DNA of 26,442 bases from NCBI GenBank assembly GCA_900763965.1, contig CAAFMG010000025.1, positions 1 to 26,442 on the forward strand, in the 5' to 3' direction. The notes under the pieces are model-generated. The model did no database searches. It was not told the DNA's origin and saw nothing but the letters and a program-made list of their open reading frames with translations. Positions within the stretch are counted from its first letter, which is position 1, and each line of letters begins with the position of its first letter. Made by a program: the position numbers and the translations under genes. Below are positions 7,104 to 13,244 of the stretch, one piece after another. The DNA is from an uncultured Oscillospiraceae bacterium (lineage in GTDB: Bacteria > Bacillota > Clostridia > Oscillospirales > Oscillospiraceae).

Positions 7104-8198
7104 TTATTTCCTCCTGTTTGTCTGGGTATTGCCCAAAATCAGATCATAGATGGCTATGGCTGCTGCCGCCTCCACCACGGGAACGGCTCTGGGGACGATA
7201 CAGGGGTCGTGGCGGCCCTGAATTTCCAGAATGGTATCTGTCCCTTCGGAAAGAGAAACGCTCTGCTGGGGGCGGGAGATGGACGGTGTGGGCTTAAAAG
7301 CTACAGAGAAGATCACAGGCATTGCGTTGGTAATGCCGCCCAGGATACCCCCTGCGTGATTCGTCAGGGTTCGGACGATACCATGTTCCATGGTGAAGGC
7401 ATCGTTATTCTCACTGCCCCGCAGATAGGCGGCAGAGTACCCTGCACCAAAGTCCACACCCTTCACCGCGGGAATTCCATAAACGATCTGGGCGATCCGG
7501 CTTTCCACACCGCCGAACATGGGCTCGCCCAATCCGGCGGGAAGACCGGTGATATAACATTCCACGATGCCGCCCACGCTGTCACCTTCGGCCCGGGCCT
7601 GGGCAATTTTCTCCCGCATCCGCTGCCCGGCGGCAGGGGAGAATACGGGAAAATCCTTCCCGATTTCATCCAGCTGGGGGTTGGTGGGGTCTAACAGGGC
7701 GCTGTCGTCACATTCACCGCCGATGGAAGCAATGCGGCCGGCAACCTGGATGCCCATCTGGGCCAGCCACTGCTTGCAGAGGCCGCCGGCAATGCACAAA
7801 GGGGCAGTCAGCCGCCCGGAGAAGTGACCGCCTCCGGCGGCATCCTGAAAGCCGCCGTATTTGACCTGGGCGGTATAATCTGCATGGCCTGGCCGGGGGC
7901 AGTCCTTCAAATTGGCGTAGTCCCCGGAGCGGGTGTTTTTGTTGGGAATGATGGCGGCAATGGGGGCACCGCAGGTATAGCCCTCCAGAATTCCGCTTAA
8001 AAACTCCGGACGATCCGCCTCCCGCCGGGGGGTGGACCAGTCATTCTGCCCCGGTGCCCGGCGATTCAGAAATTCCTGAAGGATCTCCGGGTCCACCGGC
8101 AGACCGGCGGGAATCCCGTCCAGGGTCATGCCGATGGCAGGGCCGTGGGACTGACCAAAAATGGAGAGTTTCAAATTTTCACCGTAGGTACTGCTCAT
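7104..8198 (-). CDS. aroC: Chorismate synthase
   Basis: The FMN-dependent last step of the common pathway, EPSP to chorismate. The 364-residue protein has the N-terminal signature GQSHGPAIG with H18, paired Arg (R46, R47), H105 in the segment CPRPGHADYTAQVKYGG, and GGGHFSGR, all typical of the family. The start at 8198 is chosen because GGGAGG lies just upstream and the encoded N-terminus (SSTYGENLKLSIFGQSHG) matches the family; the frame is open further upstream but overlaps more of aroA. It overlaps the aroA 3' end by 20 nt, consistent with translational coupling. A flavin reductase is not encoded nearby. Confidence 0.96.
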   Translation of the reverse strand: MSSTYGENLKLSIFGQSHGPAIGMTLDGIPAGLPVDPEILQEFLNRRAPGQNDWSTPRREADRPEFLSGILEGYTCGAPIAAIIPNKNTRSGDYANLKDCPRPGHADYTAQVKYGGFQDAAGGGHFSGRLTAPLCIAGGLCKQWLAQMGIQVAGRIASIGGECDDSALLDPTNPQLDEIGKDFPVFSPAAGQRMREKIAQARAEGDSVGGIVECYITGLPAGLGEPMFGGVESRIAQIVYGIPAVKGVDFGAGYSAAYLRGSENNDAFTMEHGIVRTLTNHAGGILGGITNAMPVIFSVAFKPTPSISRPQQSVSLSEGTDTILEIQGRHDPCIVPRAVPVVEAAAAIAIYDLILGNTQTNRRK

Positions 8199-9369
8199 AG
8201 CTTCCTCCCAAACGACGGAATTCCTCCCAGAAAAGGGGGTAGGATTTTTGTACACATTCTGCGCCAAGGATGGTCACCGGCTGGGAACAGACAGTGGCGG
8301 CAATGGCGGCGGACATGGCAATGCGGTGGTCATTGACGGCATCCACGGTGCCCCCCACGAGGCCGGTGCCCAGAACCGTCAGGGTGTCCTGGGTTGCCTC
8401 GGCATAGCCTCCCAGATTTTGCAGCATGGCAATGGTGGAGGCGGCCCGGTCGGATTCCTTGATCCGCAGACGCTGGATGTTCCGGAAAATGGCTCCGTGA
8501 TTGGCGGCTGCCACCACGGACAGAATGGGCACCAGATCGGGAATGTCGGAGGCATCCAGAATGCACCGCTCCTGGCACAGCCGGGGGATCCAAAGTTCCG
8601 CCGCCCGGTCACCCTGTACAGAGTCCGGGGACAGACCGGAAAGCCGGATCTGGGATCCCAGGGCATTGGCGGCCAGGAAGAAAGCGGCATTGCTCCAGTC
8701 TCCGTCCACGGCAATTTCACCGGGGGAGCGGTAGGTGCACTGTCCTGGCAGTTCGGCATCTGCGCCAAACAGAGCCATCACCTGCTTTGTCAGGTCGATA
8801 TAAGGTTTGGATTCCACCCGGCCGGTGACGGTGAGCCTGCTGTCCCCGCCCACCAAAGGCAGAGCCAGCAGAAGTCCTGTGATAAACTGGCTGGATACAC
8901 TGCCGTCGATCCGGTATTCCCCGGGGATCAGCCGTCCCTGACAGCGGATGGTGTTTACATCCGGTCTGGTGAGGGTGCAGCCCATTCGTTCCATTTCCTC
9001 CCACAAAGGGGAAAGGGGCCGCTGGGGCAGCCGTCCCTCCAGCTGGAACAGGGCATCCACCCCCAGTGCGCCAGCCACAGGCAGAAGAAAGCGCAGTGTG
9101 GAGCCGCTTTCACAGCAGGGAAGCAGGGCGGTTTTGGGGATCTCCCCGGCAGGGGTCACCTGGAAGCCGCCTTGGGTGCGCTGGATTTTGGCACCCAAAG
9201 CCGCAAGACATTCTGCCGTGGCATCCATGTCCCGGCTGGTCATGGGGCACAGCAGGGTGGTGGGCTTCTGGGCGAAGGCGGCGCAGATCAGCAGCCGGTG
9301 GGCCTGAGATTTGGAGGGAATGATGGAAAGATCTCCCCGCAGCTGCCGGGGCTCGATGGTAATATCCAT
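8179..9369 (-). CDS. aroA: EPSP synthase (3-phosphoshikimate 1-carboxyvinyltransferase)
   Basis: It joins shikimate-3-phosphate with PEP to give EPSP. The 396-residue protein shows PSKSQAHRLL with K20/S21/R25, catalytic D278 (IPDLVPIL) and RIKESDR (302-308). The PEP/glyphosate loop, usually (G)NAGTAxR or NSGTTxR, reads CESGSTLRF (86-94) here: the Asn position is Glu, while the Gly and Arg are kept. This is a divergent loop and may affect inhibitor sensitivity; I cannot say how. The ATG at 9369 comes one base after the aroB stop; the frame extends further upstream but inside aroB. Length is slightly shorter than E. coli AroA (427 aa). Confidence 0.93.
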   Translation of the reverse strand: MDITIEPRQLRGDLSIIPSKSQAHRLLICAAFAQKPTTLLCPMTSRDMDATAECLAALGAKIQRTQGGFQVTPAGEIPKTALLPCCESGSTLRFLLPVAGALGVDALFQLEGRLPQRPLSPLWEEMERMGCTLTRPDVNTIRCQGRLIPGEYRIDGSVSSQFITGLLLALPLVGGDSRLTVTGRVESKPYIDLTKQVMALFGADAELPGQCTYRSPGEIAVDGDWSNAAFFLAANALGSQIRLSGLSPDSVQGDRAAELWIPRLCQERCILDASDIPDLVPILSVVAAANHGAIFRNIQRLRIKESDRAASTIAMLQNLGGYAEATQDTLTVLGTGLVGGTVDAVNDHRIAMSAAIAATVCSQPVTILGAECVQKSYPLFWEEFRRLGGSYEQYLR

Positions 9370-9370
9370 A

Positions 9371-10405
9371 TCAAAGACCTGCCTCAATGAAAGATTGCAG
9401 CTGGGAAACCGGGGTTGGTACGATCCGGCAGTCTCCAATGGCCTTGGGAAGGATCAGGTTCACCAGGTTTCCGGAACGCTTTTTGTCGGAAAGGGTGTAG
9501 GTATAAAGATCGGCGGCAGAATAGTCGGTGCAGGTGGGCAGACCGAAGGCTTCCAGGATCCCCAGGATCCGGGTGCCGTCCGGACAGCCGCAGGCTCTTG
9601 TGACAATGGCAGTGCCGATGGCAACGGCCTGTCCGTGGGAAAGGGCAAACTGGCTTTTTGCCTCCACGCCGTGGCCGATGGTGTGCCCCAGGTTCAGCTT
9701 CATGCGAAGCCCTGTGTCAAATTCGTCGGTCATCACCACATCCCGTTTCAGCTCCACGCAGCGGGTGATGACCTTTTCCCGGTCAAAGTCCAGACCCTTT
9801 TCCTCCAAATGGGAAAAGAGGTCAGGATCGTAGAGAATGCCATACTTGATGACCTCGGCACAGCCGTCCCGGAAAATCTCCCGGGGCAGGGTGTTCAGGG
9901 TGTCAATGTCGCACAGCACCAGACTGGGCTGGCAGAAGGCACCTGCCAGGTTTTTCCCGGCGGGAAGGTCAATGGCAGTTTTGCCGCCTACAGAGGAATC
10001 CACCGCCGCCAGCAGGGTGGTGGGGACTTGGATGAAGCGGATGCCCCGCAGGAAGCTGGCAGCAGCAAAGCCTGCCAGATCTCCCACCACGCCGCCGCCC
10101 AGGGCGACAATGAGATCGGAACGGGTGACATGGTGCTGGGCCAGGGTGTTCAGCAGATCCAGAAAGACCAGACCGTTTTTGGAGGCTTCCCCGGCAGGAA
10201 AGACATAGGAAAACACGGAAAAACCGGCGCTTTCCAGACTGGCCTGGGCCTGGGCTCCGTACAAAGGCCATACATTGGTATCGGAGACGATGCAGACGGT
10301 CTTGGCCCCTTCCAGGGCGGCGGCTTTTTGCCCCAGCTGGGACATAAGGCCGCTGCCGATGCAGATATCGTATGTTTTGGATGCGTTTACGGTGACGGTG
10401 TTCAT
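9371..10405 (-). CDS. aroB: 3-Dehydroquinate synthase
   Basis: It converts DAHP to 3-dehydroquinate, the second pathway step, with NAD+ and a divalent metal. The 344 residues include the NAD-binding ALGGGVVGDLAGF (101-113), PTTLLAAVDSSVGGKTAID (128-146), and metal ligands E184 (CAEVIKYG), H241 (NLGHTIGHG) and H257 (LSHGQA). The start overlaps the tyrA stop as ATGA, with GGAGGAGG just upstream inside tyrA. All expected catalytic residues are present. Confidence 0.97.
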   Translation of the reverse strand: MNTVTVNASKTYDICIGSGLMSQLGQKAAALEGAKTVCIVSDTNVWPLYGAQAQASLESAGFSVFSYVFPAGEASKNGLVFLDLLNTLAQHHVTRSDLIVALGGGVVGDLAGFAAASFLRGIRFIQVPTTLLAAVDSSVGGKTAIDLPAGKNLAGAFCQPSLVLCDIDTLNTLPREIFRDGCAEVIKYGILYDPDLFSHLEEKGLDFDREKVITRCVELKRDVVMTDEFDTGLRMKLNLGHTIGHGVEAKSQFALSHGQAVAIGTAIVTRACGCPDGTRILGILEAFGLPTCTDYSAADLYTYTLSDKKRSGNLVNLILPKAIGDCRIVPTPVSQLQSFIEAGL

Positions 10406-11232
10406 CCGTCCACCTCCTCCTTGCGCTGTTTTCCCTCCTCCAGAAGGGCGGTCAGCCGTTGCAGATCCTCAGCTGCAACGGCATCCCGGTAGGCTTCCAG
10501 ACTTTGGATGATGTGATCCAGTTCCAGCAATACATTTTCCCGGTTTCCCAGGAACAGCTCTGCCCACATTTTGGGGTTCAGCCATGCCACCCGGGTCAGA
10601 TCCCGGTAGCTTCCGGCGGAAAAACCCTTGTGCTCCAAAGCGGTGGGGGATTTGACATAGGCATTGCTGACGATGTGGGCCAGCTGAGAGGTAAAGGCGA
10701 TCTTCTTGTCGTGATCGGCTGCGGTGGTCACGGAGAAGGAGCCGAAATGGCAGGGGGCCAGGGCACGCTTCACCCGCTCCAGCAGGGCGATGTTGTCATA
10801 TACCGGGGGAACCAGCACCATGGGTGCCCCGGCAAACAGGTCGGCGCGGCTGTATTTGAAGCCGGAGAACTGGGAGCCTGCCATGGGATGCCCGCCTACA
10901 AAGGCAAAGCCGTATTGCTCTGCCAGGGGGAAGCACCGGGCGCAGATCTCCTTCTTGATGCCGCAGCAGTCCAGAACCAGGGTGGTCTGGCGGATCCGGG
11001 GGGCGTTTTCCTCCAGCCATGCGGCGCTGCCGCCGGGATAGATGGCCAGAAGGATCAAATCGCATTGGGGAATGGTCTGCTCATCCAGCCGGCCCTGGAC
11101 AGCCCCTGCCAGAATGGCGAAGGAGAGCATACTTTCATCTTTTTCAGCGGCAAAAACGGTATGGCCCTCCAAGGCATAGGCTCTGGCCAGAGAGCCACCG
11201 ATCAGGCCAAGGCCCAGAATTCCTACCTTCAT
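10402..11232 (-). CDS. tyrA: Prephenate dehydrogenase
   Basis: It oxidatively decarboxylates prephenate to 4-hydroxyphenylpyruvate for tyrosine synthesis. The 276-residue protein has a Rossmann loop GLGLIGGS (7-14), GGHPMAGSQ with H115, and SQLAHIVSNA with H186. There is no C-terminal ACT domain, unlike Bacillus TyrA (about 370 aa), so Tyr feedback control, if any, must act at the active site or on DAHP synthase. No chorismate mutase domain is fused. The ATG at 11232 overlaps the aroF stop by 4 nt. It might accept arogenate instead of prephenate; the sequence alone does not settle this. Confidence 0.94.
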   Translation of the reverse strand: MKVGILGLGLIGGSLARAYALEGHTVFAAEKDESMLSFAILAGAVQGRLDEQTIPQCDLILLAIYPGGSAAWLEENAPRIRQTTLVLDCCGIKKEICARCFPLAEQYGFAFVGGHPMAGSQFSGFKYSRADLFAGAPMVLVPPVYDNIALLERVKRALAPCHFGSFSVTTAADHDKKIAFTSQLAHIVSNAYVKSPTALEHKGFSAGSYRDLTRVAWLNPKMWAELFLGNRENVLLELDHIIQSLEAYRDAVAAEDLQRLTALLEEGKQRKEEVDG

Positions 11233-12230
11233 ACGATGGCCTCACGGATCTTGCGCACCTTATGGCACACATCGTCATACTGGGCAGGGGTCAGGGACTG
11301 AGCACCGTCGCACAGGGCACAGGCGGGGTTGTTGTGTACCTCGATCATAATGCCGTCGGCACCGGCGGCAGTGGCAGCCAGGGCCATGGGGCAGACCATA
11401 GCGGCCTTGCCTGTGGCATGGCTGGGATCCACCACAACAGGCAGATGGGACAGGGTGTGCAGGGCAGTGACGGCGGACAGATCCAGGGTGTTGCGGGTGT
11501 AGGTTTCAAAGGTACGGATGCCCCGCTCACAGAGGATGACATTTTCATTGCCCTCGCTCATGATGTACTCGGCGCTCATCAGCAGCTCCTGGAGGGTGTT
11601 TGCCAGGCCCCGCTTGAGAAGAATGGGCTTTTGGGTCTTGCCCAGTTCCTTCAGCAGGTCGAAGTTCTGCATATTCCGGGCACCCACCTGGATGATGTCC
11701 ACATCGGCAAACAGATCCAGGGTGGAGATGTTCATGATCTCTGTGACGATGGGCAGGCCCGTAGCCGCCTTTGCTTTCAGAAGCAGCTCAATGCCCGCCC
11801 CCTTCATGCCCTGGAAGGCGTAGGGAGAGGTGCGGGGCTTGAAGGCGCCGCCCCGGAGAATGTTGGCGCCGGAGGCTTTGACTGCCTGGGCCACCTGAAT
11901 GATCTGCTCCTCAGATTCCACGGAACAGGGTCCGGCAATCATGGCAAAATAGCCGCCGCCGATCCGCACATCTCCGATCTGAACAATGGTGTCCTTGGGG
12001 TGGAATTTCCGGTTGGCCTGCTTAAAGGGCTCGGAAACCCGCTTGACGGTCTCCACCATTTCCAGGCTTTTCAGCAGATCCATGTCCACCCGGCTGGTGT
12101 CGCCGATCAGGCCGAGAACGGTGACCTCGGCACCCTCGGAAACATGGACATCCAGGTTCATGGCCTTGAGCCACGATACCAAGTGCTGGGTCTGTGCGGG
12201 GGTGGTGCCTTGCTTTAATACTGCGATCAT
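11229..12230 (-). CDS. aroF: DAHP synthase, type I-beta with N-terminal regulatory domain
   Basis: It condenses PEP and erythrose-4-phosphate to DAHP, the entry step to aromatic amino acids. Residues 1 to about 70 form a ferredoxin-like domain resembling that of Thermotoga maritima DAHP synthase, where Tyr and Phe bind to inhibit. The barrel follows with AGPCSVE (99-105, metal ligand C102), RGGAFKPRTSPY (126-137), QVGARNM (191-197), DPSHATG (268-274), E297 and D309. AGGAG, 8 nt before the ATG at 12230, defines the start, although the frame continues upstream into the leader. It is the first enzyme gene of the operon and lies directly behind the attenuator terminator. Confidence 0.96.
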   Translation of the reverse strand: MIAVLKQGTTPAQTQHLVSWLKAMNLDVHVSEGAEVTVLGLIGDTSRVDMDLLKSLEMVETVKRVSEPFKQANRKFHPKDTIVQIGDVRIGGGYFAMIAGPCSVESEEQIIQVAQAVKASGANILRGGAFKPRTSPYAFQGMKGAGIELLLKAKAATGLPIVTEIMNISTLDLFADVDIIQVGARNMQNFDLLKELGKTQKPILLKRGLANTLQELLMSAEYIMSEGNENVILCERGIRTFETYTRNTLDLSAVTALHTLSHLPVVVDPSHATGKAAMVCPMALAATAAGADGIMIEVHNNPACALCDGAQSLTPAQYDDVCHKVRKIREAIV

Positions 12231-12243
12231 ACAATCAACTCCT

Positions 12244-12276
12244 AAAAAAAGTGCCGCACGAGCAATTCGTGCGGCA
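12244..12276 (-). terminator. Attenuator terminator of the aromatic operon
   Basis: On the - strand, TGCCGCACGA (12276-12267), loop ATTGC and TCGTGCGGCA (12261-12252) form a perfect 10-bp GC-rich stem, followed by C and seven T residues (12250-12244). It lies between the leader peptide and aroF, and its T-run abuts the aroF ribosome binding site. A terminator in this place must be conditional, otherwise the operon would be silent. Confidence 0.93.
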
Positions 12277-12324
12277 TCTGAAATCGTATCCCAGTTCCTG
12301 AAAATTTTCTGCAACACAAATCGC
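12262..12324 (-). promoter_or_regulatory. Predicted antiterminator pairing (regions 2 and 3)
   Basis: Region 2, GCGATTTGTGTTGCA (12324-12310), starts 2 nt after the leader stop codon. It can pair with region 3, TGCCGCACGAATTGC (12276-12262), which contains the whole 5' arm of the terminator. The match gives 11 Watson-Crick pairs, 3 G-U pairs and 1 mismatch. The two structures are mutually exclusive. A ribosome finishing at the stop codon would cover region 2; one stalled on any of the Phe/Tyr codons would leave it free. The pairing is seen in the sequence; the mechanism is inferred from the pheL/trpL model. Confidence 0.8.
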
Positions 12325-12354
12325 TATTACTTTTTAACGGTAAAAAAGTAATAG
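12324..12354 (-). promoter_or_regulatory. Hairpin over the Tyr/Phe codons of the leader (regions 1 and 2a)
   Basis: CTATTACTTTTT (12354-12343) and AAAAAGTAATAG (12335-12324) form a perfect 12-bp stem with a 7-nt loop. The 5' arm is the end of the Tyr run and the last two Phe codons. The 3' arm contains the Lys codons and the TAA and TAG stops. A translating ribosome must open it, and a ribosome stalled on the aromatic codons would prevent it forming. It may act as the pause hairpin that synchronises polymerase and ribosome. Confidence 0.75.
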
Positions 12355-12395
12355 TAGCCAAAGAAGAACTGTGCAGCAGTGTTCATGGAAGTCAT
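12327..12395 (-). CDS. Phe/Tyr-rich leader peptide of the aromatic amino acid operon
   Basis: A 22-codon open frame starts with ATG at 12395, preceded by AAGGAG (12409-12404) with 8 nt spacing, and ends with tandem stops TAA TAG. Residues 10-18 read FFFGYYYFF: five Phe and three Tyr codons in nine. It lies about 25 nt downstream of a promoter and upstream of an antiterminator/terminator pair, ahead of an operon containing both pheA and tyrA. The arrangement matches enteric leader peptides such as PheL. The peptide has no likely function of its own; its translation would report charged tRNA-Phe and tRNA-Tyr levels. No Trp codon is present and no trp gene is in the operon. It is too short for ordinary gene callers. 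Confidence 0.9.
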   Translation of the reverse strand: MTSMNTAAQFFFGYYYFFTVKK

Positions 12396-12426
12396 GTGGA
12401 TAGCTCCTTGTGTAATAGCTGCGGAC

Positions 12427-12455
12427 ATTATACCATGTACGACGGAGTATTGCAA
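12427..12455 (-). promoter_or_regulatory. Promoter of the aromatic amino acid operon
   Basis: On the - strand, TTGCAA (12455-12450) and TATAAT (12432-12427) are separated by exactly 17 nt, with TGG before the -10 (extended -10). Transcription would start near 12420, leaving a short 5' UTR before the leader peptide ATG at 12395. It is the only strong promoter found for the eight aro/tyr/phe genes. Confidence 0.88.
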
Positions 12456-12522
12456 GAGGCAATTGCATTTTTCTCCGGGATTTTGATATATTTCGATTTT
12501 TCTGCAAAAGCGGGCAGGAGAT

Positions 12523-12555
12523 AAAAAATCCCCCTCGGAGAAGGTCTCCGGGGGG
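12523..12555 (-). terminator. Terminator after the zinc-phospholipase-C-like gene
   Basis: On the - strand a CCCCC..GGGGG plus CGGAG..CTCCG stem with one bulged base is followed by A and TTTTTT. It begins 8 nt after the stop codon at 12563-12565. It separates this gene from the aromatic operon promoter. The bases between it and that promoter (12456-12522) show nothing recognisable. Confidence 0.85.
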
Positions 12556-12562
12556 TGATGCT

Positions 12563-13108
12563 TTACAGGGGGGCAAACAGGACAGCCAGGACGCAGCAGC
12601 AGGCCTGCACGGCAAAGCGGCTGTCACGGTAAATGTTGGTTCTCTTTTCCCGGTATTCCCGATGGTAGCCGAAAATGCCATCCATCACGCTTTTGGCAGG
12701 GCGGACGGTGACGGCAGGCTGGCGCTGCAAATAGTCCAGGAAGTAGTTTTGCAGACGAACCTCGTAGTTCATGTGGTCAGAGAGCTTCTCCGGGAAGGTC
12801 TCGTTGTGGGCAAAGGTAAAGGCGTCGGTGGTATAGTGGATCAGCTTGCCCAAGGTGTAGTAGTCCCACAGACGCAGGGACTCCTTCTTTTCCAGGCGGG
12901 CAGCGATGCGCTGCATAAACTGCTGTGCATTCAAAAAGTTGTGCCCCCGCAGCCACTGGAAGCGTACAGAGCCTTTGAGATATGTAGCCGGGTTGCGGTC
13001 GGGTTCGATACAGCCCAGAAGAAATGCCCGCTGATAGCGCCGGGGCACATGGGAAAGATAACGGTCGATGAGGTAATACCCCAGGGAAATGTGGCTTTTT
13101 CCGCGCAT
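12563..13108 (-). CDS. Zinc-dependent phospholipase C-like protein
   Basis: The 181-residue protein has the His/Asp pattern of the zinc-dependent phospholipase C/S1-P1 nuclease fold: H6 near the N-terminus, GCIEPD (32-37), RGHNF with H56, HYTTDAFTFAHN (H91, D95, H101) and H112/E116. Many Clostridia carry such short cytoplasmic relatives annotated as zinc dependent phospholipase C; their substrate is unknown. No signal peptide is seen, unlike secreted alpha-toxin or PlcB enzymes, but the last 16 residues are hydrophobic and could touch the membrane. The start at 13108 has AAGGAG 7-8 nt upstream. A TATAAT promoter lies just ahead and a terminator follows, so it is a single-gene unit. Confidence 0.82.
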   Translation of the reverse strand: MRGKSHISLGYYLIDRYLSHVPRRYQRAFLLGCIEPDRNPATYLKGSVRFQWLRGHNFLNAQQFMQRIAARLEKKESLRLWDYYTLGKLIHYTTDAFTFAHNETFPEKLSDHMNYEVRLQNYFLDYLQRQPAVTVRPAKSVMDGIFGYHREYREKRTNIYRDSRFAVQACCCVLAVLFAPL

Positions 13109-13139
13109 AGTATGTCTCCTTTTTTGAATTTCCTTTGAG

Positions 13140-13169
13140 ATTATACCACATCTTTTTTGAAATGTGTGA
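13140..13169 (-). promoter_or_regulatory. Promoter for the zinc-phospholipase-C-like gene
   Basis: On the - strand TATAAT (13145-13140) is preceded by TGTGG, giving an extended -10. A possible -35, TTCACA, lies 19 nt upstream, which is longer than ideal. The -10 ends about 31 nt before the start codon. Confidence 0.6.
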
Positions 13170-13178
13170 ACAATCCAG

Positions 13179-13207
13179 AAAAAAACAGCCCCGCATTTGC
13201 GAGGCTG
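13179..13207 (-). terminator. Terminator of the pseudokinase gene
   Basis: On the - strand CAGCCTCGC (13207-13199), loop AAAT and GCGGGGCTG (13194-13186) form a 9-bp stem with one T-G pair, followed by seven T residues. It starts 38 nt after the stop codon at 13245. Confidence 0.93.
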
Positions 13208-13244
13208 CATGAAGAATTTGTCTGATTCAATTCTCCTGGGAGGG

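Noticed and set aside
11986..12351. + strand frame across the leader region, also ending in aromatic and Lys residues (NRYYFLTVKK)
   Set aside because: The similar ending arises because the 12-bp hairpin is palindromic. There is no ribosome site or promoter on the + strand, and most of it is antisense to aroF.
12231..12426. T-box riboswitch upstream of aroF
   Set aside because: The leader is only about 190 nt, lacks a T-box consensus (AGGGUGGNACCGCG) and is better explained by the leader peptide with antiterminator and terminator.
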